From JAGQIB01 sp041393395 (GTDB lineage Bacteria; ARS69), in NCBI GenBank assembly GCA_041393395.1, contig JAWKKG010000002.1:372001-436000 (forward strand): 64,000 bases of DNA. The letters run 5' to 3'. The notes under the pieces are model-generated. The model searched no databases. It had not been told where the DNA came from and worked only from the letters and a program-made list of their open reading frames with translations. This document shows, one piece after another, positions 16,053 to 22,408 of this stretch. The position numbers and the translations under genes are program-made. The first letter of the stretch is position 1; every line of letters begins with the position of its first letter.

Positions 16053-17163
16053 TCAGCGTCCCCCCGTCAGGACGATCTTTCGCGTTTGGGAGCGGGTCGG
16101 CGTCGAAAGGTGAACAAAGTAGGTCCCGGCCGCGACCGGTCTGCCTGTTTGGCTCTCTCCCGACCAAGTGAGGCTGGCACTTCCGACCATGGGACCGTCA
16201 TACAAGGTGGCGACGCGCCGGCCAGAAACGTCAAAGACCTCCACGGATACTGGCTCGCGATCGCCAAGAAAGAAGCTCACAGACGTTTCTCGTCGAGTCG
16301 GAGACGGAGCGATGGACATCTCCAGGGGCGCGCGTGTGGGACTCGTGATTGTCGCGACCTGTTGTGCCGCAGCGCCTGTTACGCATCCGTTGTAGCCAGA
16401 TTGGCACGCCGGGAGGTTATCGGAAGAGAAGCCAAAGACGAGAGGGTCCACTCCCAGGGGTGGGTCAACACCGTCGCAGTCAGCGATAGCGATCTGCTGC
16501 CCAAACGAAGCCGTCTCGGACAGGCAGAAGCTCCCAGGAACGTCCAGTACTGTCCAGTACCCTAGTAGGCGATTGATGTCGTCGCCCGATGGGCAGCCGC
16601 CGATCGCTATCAGGAGGTCATTCGGGCCACCGATGGATAGCACTCCGTCGCCGTTGGTGAACCCGAGCGGGGGAAGCGTCCCGCTTGTGCCGAGTTCGAG
16701 ACCAGCCAGCCCGTGGTTCGCGCAGGTCGCCCAGAGATACAAGTTCCGAAGGCCAGTGCCGGCCGCGATAGCTGTCTGCTGGTTGGGATCGGTGTCTGAG
16801 GCACTCACCCTCAGTTCTGCGCCAGTCACGATTGCGGTTGCCACGGAGGCGTTCTGTTCGATTGGCTCGACCGGGGTCACGAGGATGCGCTGGCCGAGGC
16901 CGCTGTAGGACCCGGCTCCGAAGCTGGACCAACTCGTTTCGTGAACACCGTCGGACGCGCGCGCGACGATCTCAAGTGAGGTTCCTTCGGGAACAAACTG
17001 GGATGCGCGCGTCTCGAGAGTGATCCCTGGGTCCGCAGTCACAGTCACGAGAAACTCTACAGCGAACTGGGCGGTCCATGTAGTCAGCGTGTCCGGAACT
17101 ACCACGGTATGGGAACGTGACCCTCCGTCGCTCCAACTCGCGAAGGTCCTCTTAACGTCGATC
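16053..17163 (-). CDS. Secreted protein with T9SS/FlgD-like sorting domain, 5'-truncated by IS
   Basis: The frame is open up to the IS end at 17164 and has no signal peptide, so the start of the gene was lost. The first residues next to the IS (FASWSDGGSRSHTVVVP, then AQFAVEFLVTV) match the SWSDGG motif of bacterial Ig-like repeats. The middle has Cys pairs and ends in ITSPTRAPLEMSIAPSPT. The last 80 residues are a FlgD-like sorting domain (VEVFDVSGRRVATLYDG, WSGESQTGRPVAAGTYFVHL, TRKIVLTGG). A GTG at 17105 could allow translation of the remnant but would give a non-exported protein. Confidence 0.75.
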
Positions 17164-17177
17164 TGGAAGTCCCCCGA

Positions 17178-18011
17178 TCACGTAGACACCTCAAGAGCCA
17201 GCTTTGAGGCTTCCTCGAAAGCCTCGGGACTGACGTCGCCGAGATGGCTGTGACGACGTCTGCGATTGTACGTCACTTCGATGTAATCGAACAAGTCGGC
17301 CCGCGCAACATCCCGGGTCCGGTACGTCCCTCCTCGGATCCTCTCCTTCTTCAGCGAGCCGAAGAACGACTCCACGACCGCGTTGTCCCAGCAGTTGCCG
17401 CGGCGACTCATGCTCGGCACCAGGCCGTGGTCTCGGCAGAAGCGGTGCCAGTCGTCGCTGCCGAACTGCGAGCCCTGGTCCGAGTGGATCAGAACCTTCG
17501 ACGTCGGCCGGCGCCGGCGCACGGCCATCAGCAATGCCTGGAGAACGAGATGCCGATCGATCCGGCGCTGCATAGACCAGCCGACGACGCGGCGCGAGAA
17601 GAGATCGATCACGACCGCCAGGTACAGCCACCCTTCCAGGGTTCTGACGTAGGTGATGTCCGTGACCCATGCCCGGTTCGGCTGGTCCTGTTCGAACTTC
17701 CGCTCGAGTCGGTTCGGAGCGACGGTGGAAGGGCGCCCCGCCACGAAGCGCGGCTTCTTGTACCGATGGTGCCCTCGGATCTTGTGGCGCCGCATCAGAC
17801 GGGCGACCCGGTTGAGGCTGCACGACTCGCCGGCCTCCCGCAGATCCTTGAAGATCCGTGGGCTGCCGTACGACGAGTCGCTCTCCGCATGAAACGTCCG
17901 GATCCGCGCGACGAGGCGTTGATCGTCACGAGCGCGCGCCGACAACGGCTCGCGAAGCCACGCATAGAAACCGCTCCTCGCCACCCCGAGCACTCGACAC
18001 ATCGTGCGCAC
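17178..18011 (-). CDS. IS3-family transposase OrfB (DDE integrase)
   Basis: This 277-residue rve-type integrase domain has the catalytic DDE set visible: WVTDITYV (first Asp), LIHSDQGSQF (second Asp) and NCWDNAVVESFFGSLKKE (Glu), followed by the YNRRRRHSHLG motif typical of the IS3 group. An N-terminal HTH_21-type segment (YKKPRFVAGRPS, VARLMRRHKI) is present. The GTG at 18011 is the nearest start, but in this family OrfB is usually made as an OrfAB fusion by -1 frameshifting at an A-rich slippery site; here the site has six A residues and the fusion frame is off by one (see findings). Confidence 0.93.
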   Translation of the reverse strand: MRTMCRVLGVARSGFYAWLREPLSARARDDQRLVARIRTFHAESDSSYGSPRIFKDLREAGESCSLNRVARLMRRHKIRGHHRYKKPRFVAGRPSTVAPNRLERKFEQDQPNRAWVTDITYVRTLEGWLYLAVVIDLFSRRVVGWSMQRRIDRHLVLQALLMAVRRRRPTSKVLIHSDQGSQFGSDDWHRFCRDHGLVPSMSRRGNCWDNAVVESFFGSLKKERIRGGTYRTRDVARADLFDYIEVTYNRRRRHSHLGDVSPEAFEEASKLALEVST

Positions 18012-18333
18012 ACGGAACTCGCCACGATGGTCGCGAATGAAGGCGTACCTCAGTCGGGGTCCTTTGCGAAGTACGCCGCGGCTTTTTTAGGATGTCCCGC
18101 TCTTCGCGCGTGCGGCGGAGCTCTTTCTCCAGGCGTTTGATCTCGTCGTTCGCTTTGCGGAGATCTGCCGCCTCCCGCTCCGTCTTCGGCGGACGCGCTG
18201 CTCGAACCCATCGGTACAGCGTGTGTGCGGTGACGCCGAGGCGCTCCGCTACATCAGCAACCGAGTGGCCGCGCTCCGTGACCTGCCGGACCGCCTCATC
18301 CCTGAACTCCTGCGAATACCGGATCCCTGCCAT
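17926..18333 (-). CDS. IS3-family transposase OrfA (aberrant C-terminal frame)
   Basis: The ATG at 18333 begins MAGIRYSQEFRDEAV, followed by a helix-turn-helix (VADVAERLGVTAHTLYRWV) and a leucine-zipper-like helix (LRKANDEIKRLEKELRRT, RDILKK), the normal OrfA make-up for DNA binding and dimerisation. After the six-A run the frame departs from the canonical AAAYFAKDPD end seen in copy 1 and reads Arg/Ser-rich sequence to 17926, 135 residues in total. The extra tail is probably not functional. One missing A in the run, real or a sequencing error, explains it. Confidence 0.8.
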   Translation of the reverse strand: MAGIRYSQEFRDEAVRQVTERGHSVADVAERLGVTAHTLYRWVRAARPPKTEREAADLRKANDEIKRLEKELRRTREERDILKKPRRTSQRTPTEVRLHSRPSWRVPCAHDVSSARGGEERFLCVASRAVVGARS

Positions 18334-18394
18334 GGACTCCTCCTTGGGTGCAAATCATAGCCCAGGATGTGTCCACGATTCCGGGGGACTTCCA

Positions 18395-19171
18395 ATCTAC
18401 GTGATCCACGGCCCTCACTTCCGAGTCGTTCGGATAGCCGACAGCCTCTTCGAGGGCAATCGGTGGCCCGGCGGTTCCGGTGGCGCTATCGCGGCGTTGG
18501 ACACGGGCTCGACCTGGATCACGGACTGCACCTTCGTCGACAACGAGGCCGGGAGTACGGGCGGCGCCGTGATGCTGACCGGGAAATCCGGGTACGAGAT
18601 GCATCGGATCACGGGGTGCATCTTCTGGCGGAATCGCACACTCCAGGCGACCGGGGGAGGGGGCGCGCTCAGCTGGGACAGGAGTGGCGGCGTGCTGCGG
18701 GGGAACACGTTCGTTGAGTGCTTTGCGGATGCGGTTGGGTCCGTGCTCGCCATCGATCAGGAACTCACCGAGCGGTTGGAGATGGACCACAACGTCTTCG
18801 CCTACAACAGTGGTGCGCCCGCGTTGTTCTTGGGTCCGTCTTCCGAGCAGCCGATCGCAGGTTGCAACCTCTTCTGGGACAACGAAGAGGGGAACTGGTA
18901 CCTCTACGAATCCGACGAGACGGACCTCTTCGTCGATCCGCGACTGTGCGATCTCATCAACGGGTCGGAGTTCACCGGGGACCTGTCCGTTGCGGACGCC
19001 TCGCCGTGTCTCCCGTCGAACTCGTCCTGCGGGGAACTCATCGGCGCCCGGGGAGAAGGCTGTACGGACCTCGCCGTCGAGGCGACGACCTGGGGTGCCA
19101 TCAAGGGGATGTACCGAGCGCCGGCGGCCGCGTATCGCGGACAAACGAACTCGCGGAGCGGTCGCGAGTGA
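18395..19171 (+). pseudogene. Beta-helix protein gene, 3' part, separated from its start by IS
   Basis: About 258 residues of beta-helix rungs continue from the IS boundary (IADSLFEGN, ITDCTFVDN, ITGCIFWRN, LRGNTFVEC, MDHNVFAYN), then the family-specific ending: CNLFWDNEEGNW, DPRLCDLINGSEF, SPCLP, IGARGEGC and TTWGAIKGMYR. It is homologous to the C-terminal half of the protein at 9930. No start or signal peptide is present on this side of the IS. It is probably the rest of the gene begun at 11267 or the remnant of a third tandem copy. Its TGA overlaps the GTG of the next gene. Confidence 0.8.
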
Positions 19172-20010
19172 CGACCCGGCGGTTCGCGTCCCCGCTCCTG
19201 CTCCTCGCGGGTGGCGGCATCGCGTTGGCGGTGATTCTGCACGTGCCCGGCGAGTACGCGACGTCCAGCCCGACACTGGACTTCAGTGTGCGGGACACCT
19301 TGGCCGTTCGGTACGGCGCGGGAACCGTTCCTCTGAGGTTCACGAGAGAGGGACACCTGGATGAAGCAAGATCGGTCGCGGTCCGAGCGCGCGTGGCGAC
19401 TCTGCTGGGCAGAGAGCCCGCCGAGCTTTCGGTCGCCGAGGGCATCTTCGACGACGATTTCCCCTTCGGCGATGTCTGCGAGCATCGATCGGCGATTCTC
19501 GCGCGGGTCGAGGGCGTCACCATCGAGGACCCCTGGCAGGGGGCGCACTCGCTGCCGATGACCTTGGTGTTCGATCAAGAGGTGCAGACCCTGCTCGCAG
19601 CGTACACGGATCCGAAGGAGACCTGGGTGCTCCCGCAGCGTGACAAGTGGATCCAGCGGCCGGACTCACTCGCTGGGCGGACGATTCTTGCCTCCGAGGT
19701 CACGCCTCTCCGTGCCGGCACCAAGCTGCGGCATACGCTCCCGGACATCATGGGGGTCGTGTGGGCAGTCGTCGGAGATCCCCGAACCGTCGGACAGATC
19801 GTGGTCCGACCTCGGTCGGTCGACAGTTGGGTGCGTCCACCGGGGGACGACGGACCCCACTTCCTCGATGTGCCGGAGCCGACGCCGTCCTGGGCGGTGC
19901 ATGTGTCCGGGTTCGTCGCGGACACGGCCGAGAACAACTACCTTTCGAGCGAGGTCCTCTTCTTCTGTGACGATGATCCGCGGTACTACTTCGGCTACGG
20001 CCTGCCGTAG
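19168..20010 (+). CDS. Secreted protein of unknown function
   Basis: The 280-residue product begins at a GTG overlapping the beta-helix stop. It has a hydrophobic N-terminal signal (FASPLLLLAGGGIALAVIL). The mature region contains RYGAGTVPLRFT, a central acidic stretch and TLPDIMGVVWAVVGD followed by VRPRSVDSWVRPPGDDG. The segment TLPDIMGVVW...VVRPR matches TIPEILQAVWW...VLRPR in the protein at 20860, so the two are paralogues. I do not recognise a known family. Being coupled to a beta-helix gene, it may have been co-expressed with it. Confidence 0.65.
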   Translation: MTTRRFASPLLLLAGGGIALAVILHVPGEYATSSPTLDFSVRDTLAVRYGAGTVPLRFTREGHLDEARSVAVRARVATLLGREPAELSVAEGIFDDDFPFGDVCEHRSAILARVEGVTIEDPWQGAHSLPMTLVFDQEVQTLLAAYTDPKETWVLPQRDKWIQRPDSLAGRTILASEVTPLRAGTKLRHTLPDIMGVVWAVVGDPRTVGQIVVRPRSVDSWVRPPGDDGPHFLDVPEPTPSWAVHVSGFVADTAENNYLSSEVLFFCDDDPRYYFGYGLP

Positions 20011-20107
20011 GCGAAGGCGGAGGGCGGCCTCATCGAGCGATGCAATTCCCCGTCCTCGTCGGTGGGAGCCGGTGGACCTCGTTGCTTGAGGGGAGCGGGT
20101 GGTGGAG

Positions 20108-20137
20108 TTGGCGATCGAGGGATCCCGGAGCTACACT
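20108..20137 (+). promoter_or_regulatory. Candidate promoter of the 20180 gene
   Basis: TTGGCG (20108-20113), an 18-nt spacer and TACACT (20132-20137), 42 nt before the proposed TTG start. Confidence 0.4.
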
Positions 20138-20179
20138 GAGGGTGTTGCGATGGAACTCTCGGGGGATTGGGGATAGGTC

Positions 20180-20863
20180 TTGCGGATTCCGCTTGTGTGC
20201 GTCGCGTTCTGCTCGGCGAGCCTGTTCGGCAGCCCGGTCCACGCGTTCGATCGTGTGATCGAGATCCACGGTCCGGGCCGCCTGTTTGTCCAGGGAACGC
20301 TGGTCCCGCAGCCCATCGTCCTGTCCTACGTCGCGGGCGCCGGCGGAGCGGCGGATACACTGTGTGCGAATGGACTCCCGATCGCGTTTCAGTCCCCGCT
20401 CCCGGAACTCGACGAAGACAACCTTCCGGTCTCGGACATGCTGCGGAGGTTGTACCGCGCCGACGCCGCTGCCCATGGATGGGCGGAGGCGTTGTCGGCC
20501 TGCGACTCGCTAGAAGATGTCGAGAGGGCGAGTGTCGATGGCGAGGGCGTTCTTCGCTTCACCATGTCGGGCGTTCGCTGGTTCATCGAACCTCCAGCGC
20601 CGGAGACGCTCGATCGCACGGCCAAGTCGGACTCGCTCAAGGCGCACCAGATCGCGACTTGGGCTCACTTGATCGAGAAGGGCATGGAAGCGGGCGGAGT
20701 GGTCGGCATCGGGCACGCGCCCCGCTACTTCGTGACGCTCGACTCGCGGGAGGCGGCGCAGCTGACGGACGTCCTGGAGACAGCGCTCGGGGAGGAGGCT
20801 GGGAATGATTCGCTCCGACGGTTCGCGGAGGACTGGAAGCGTGCGTCAGCGGTAGTGCGGTGA
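20180..20863 (+). CDS. Secreted protein of unknown function
   Basis: The 227-residue product starts at TTG 20180 with a signal peptide (IPLVCVAFCSASLFGSPVHA). The mature part begins FDRVIEIHGPGRLFVQG and includes two Cys, a helical middle (LSACDSLEDVERASV) and a C-terminal helical region (AAQLTDVLETALGEEAG). No family is recognised. The TTG start is chosen because it directly precedes the signal peptide and follows a purine-rich stretch; other starts would remove the signal. The TGA overlaps the GTG of the next gene (GTGA), so the two are coupled. Confidence 0.6.
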   Translation: MRIPLVCVAFCSASLFGSPVHAFDRVIEIHGPGRLFVQGTLVPQPIVLSYVAGAGGAADTLCANGLPIAFQSPLPELDEDNLPVSDMLRRLYRADAAAHGWAEALSACDSLEDVERASVDGEGVLRFTMSGVRWFIEPPAPETLDRTAKSDSLKAHQIATWAHLIEKGMEAGGVVGIGHAPRYFVTLDSREAAQLTDVLETALGEEAGNDSLRRFAEDWKRASAVVR

Positions 20864-21645
20864 GACGCGCGGCACTCGCCCTACTGCCTCTGGGGATGCT
20901 GGCGCCTCCCGGTGCCGCCGCGAAGGTCCTGAGACTCGGACCGCCCACCCCTTCTTTCGCGGTCGTCGAGACGCTGGGAGCCAAGCGTCCTCTCCCGGAC
21001 GCCCTGCGCGAGCAGGTGCGCTCCCTGGCGGGCGAGTGCTGGCACGATGATGCGAATGAAGCCGATCTCGTCCGCATTTGCGACCGCGCCCCGTTCGGGC
21101 TGCCGCAAGAGTCGGAAGCGTACCGGGTCCGTTTGCCCGGCGTGCACGTGGCGTCGTACGACTCGACGTTTCCCCCGAGAAACGTGGCGGTGGATCTGTT
21201 CCTCGATGCAGCGGAGGGATATGTCCTGGCTGTTCAGGTCGTCAAGCCTGAGTACAAGAACTGGGCCCAGCCGCAGGACCCGACCGAGTACGATGACCTG
21301 AGTCATCCCGAGAAGCGTGGCTTTGTCGAATGTGGTCCTGCCCGGGAGCTCCAATCCACCATTCCGGAGATTCTCCAGGCGGTTTGGTGGGGTACCGGCA
21401 TCGATCCACTGGAATCGCGCTACGTGGTCCTCCGTCCTCGAACAACGACGAGAGGTCCTCGACCTGCGATCGTCGCGGCCTCCGGTCGGAGCGGGCGAGG
21501 ATCGTGGCCCCGGGTCGAATGGGTAGTCGAGGCGCGAGGGTACGTCAGTCGCTGGTCGATCGATCGGAAGCACTACTGGTCCGGAATGATCGGCATCGTT
21601 CAGGATGACGACCATCGAGAGCACTATGCGTCATTCCTTCACTAA
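20860..21645 (+). CDS. Secreted protein, paralogue of the 19168 product
   Basis: The 261-residue product has a signal peptide (AALALLPLGMLAPPGAAA). Its mature part includes WHDDANEADLVRICDRAPF, AVDLFLDAAEGYVLAV and TIPEILQAVWWGTGI followed by RYVVLRPRTTTRG, which align with the protein at 19168. The C-terminus has WVVEARGYVSRW and MIGIVQDDDHREH. The family is unknown and there is no catalytic motif I can identify. It lies downstream of and is coupled to the 20180 gene, so the cluster 19168-21645 encodes three exported proteins that probably act together. Confidence 0.6.
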   Translation: MRRAALALLPLGMLAPPGAAAKVLRLGPPTPSFAVVETLGAKRPLPDALREQVRSLAGECWHDDANEADLVRICDRAPFGLPQESEAYRVRLPGVHVASYDSTFPPRNVAVDLFLDAAEGYVLAVQVVKPEYKNWAQPQDPTEYDDLSHPEKRGFVECGPARELQSTIPEILQAVWWGTGIDPLESRYVVLRPRTTTRGPRPAIVAASGRSGRGSWPRVEWVVEARGYVSRWSIDRKHYWSGMIGIVQDDDHREHYASFLH

Positions 21646-22083
21646 ACTCGTCGGAGCGACCTCGTGGACGATCGAGGGGCTGTTCGGCGCTGCTCAACAG
21701 CGCCTGCCGATCGGTGCCGCCCGAGTTTCCAGAGTCCGACACCGAGTGGCCAGCATGGGTTCTGGAGTACGGTGAACCCTTCAAGTGAACGAATCGGCGC
21801 CAACGCGAGCTGACTGGAAACCCCCGCCCTTCACCCGGATTCGTACACACTCACCGTTCGCATTCGGCACCCGCGCCCCGGATCGCACAGCGATGCGAGG
21901 CGCCTGTTCGTTCCGGTGCAATCAGTCCGTTTGAGTGTTTGGATTCGTGCAACGGCCGGACCGAATCGTTCGCTCTGAACAAAACTACGAGCGCGCCGCC
22001 TTTTTGCAACGAATCGAATGCGGCGTTCAATGTTCGTGGCTATGATTCGGACGAGGGGAGATCCCCTCGACAGGGAGGAATCA
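21646..22083. other. Intergenic region before the RiPP locus
   Basis: I see no gene in these 438 bases. The last 130 bases are relatively A/T-rich and include TATGAT at 22041-22046, a possible -10 element about 40 nt before the precursor ATG, but without a convincing -35 box. GGGAGGAA at 22073-22080 is the ribosome site of the precursor. Confidence 0.4.
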
Positions 22084-22323
22084 ATGAAGCGCAAGATCGA
22101 AGACCTGCAGCTGAGGCGGCAGACGATCCGTCGCCTCGATCGGAATCAGACCCGAGAGGTGGAGGGCGGAGCGGTCACGCCGGGAGAACCATGCGTCGGC
22201 ACCTGTTGTGTGTCGAACTCGTGCGACCTGACCTGTGACGCGACGTGCGCGGTGACGTGCTGCGTCACGGAGAGCTGTGTCGGCACCTGCTGCGTGACGA
22301 ACACCTGCGACGCGACCGCCTGA
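22084..22323 (+). CDS. Cys/Thr-rich RiPP precursor peptide (lanthipeptide-like)
   Basis: This 79-residue peptide has leader residues 1-29 (basic start, LQLRRQTIRRLDRN, ending REVEGG) of the type preceding class I lanthipeptides in Bacteroidetes. The ~50-residue core holds 12 Cys and about a dozen Thr/Ser. Two near-identical blocks, CVGTCCVSNSCDLT and CVGTCCVTNTCDAT, flank a related middle part (CDATCAVTCCVTES). Thr or Ser directly before Cys is very frequent, and such residues could become dehydrobutyrine/dehydroalanine partners for Cys. A LanC-like enzyme follows, supporting thioether ring formation, but no dehydratase is visible. An alternative is a heavily disulfide-bonded or metal-binding peptide. 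The strong GGGAGGAA ribosome site fixes the start. Confidence 0.8.
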   Translation: MKRKIEDLQLRRQTIRRLDRNQTREVEGGAVTPGEPCVGTCCVSNSCDLTCDATCAVTCCVTESCVGTCCVTNTCDATA

Positions 22324-22345
22324 GCAGGAAGAAGTGGATCGGGGT

Positions 22346-22375
22346 CGGGCTCGTCGCAGTGGCGCGACGAGCCCG
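22346..22375 (+). promoter_or_regulatory. Strong hairpin between precursor and LanC-like gene
   Basis: A perfect 12-bp stem (CGGGCTCGTCGC / GCGACGAGCCCG) with a 6-nt loop lies 22 nt after the precursor stop. No T-tract follows, so it looks like an attenuator or mRNA-stabilising element rather than a full terminator. Such elements commonly let precursor mRNA exceed enzyme mRNA in lanthipeptide operons. Confidence 0.65.
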
Positions 22376-22408
22376 CTCCGCCGGACGGATGGAAAGGGAG
22401 GGCCATCG

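Larger units (their letters stand above)
12069..18394. mobile_element. IS-bounded region: two inverted IS3 copies with ~3.9 kb cargo
   Basis: Two copies of one IS, in opposite orientations, enclose 13293-17163. The cargo has visibly lower GC than the flanks and carries four leftward genes for secreted proteins. The outermost cargo genes are both truncated exactly at the IS ends. The outer flanks (GTG / ATC) show no shared target duplication, so a simple one-step composite transposon insertion is not proven; IS-mediated rearrangement or deletion is an alternative. Confidence 0.6.
17164..18394 (-). mobile_element. IS3-family insertion sequence, copy 2
   Basis: The element is 1,231 bp with inverted repeats TGGAAGTCCCCCG at both ends (next bases ATCACGTAGACAC at the left end and GAATCGTGGACAC read inward from the right end). 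ATC flanks the element on both sides (17161-17163 and 18395-18397), which fits the 3-bp target duplication typical of this family. It is oriented opposite to copy 1 and has an intact OrfB. Apart from scattered substitutions and indels the two copies are nearly the same, so the duplication is recent. Confidence 0.92.

Noticed and set aside
12066..18397. Simple composite transposon with matching target duplication
   Set aside because: The outer flanks (GTG and ATC) do not match and the host gene halves do not rejoin in frame, so this simple model is not supported.
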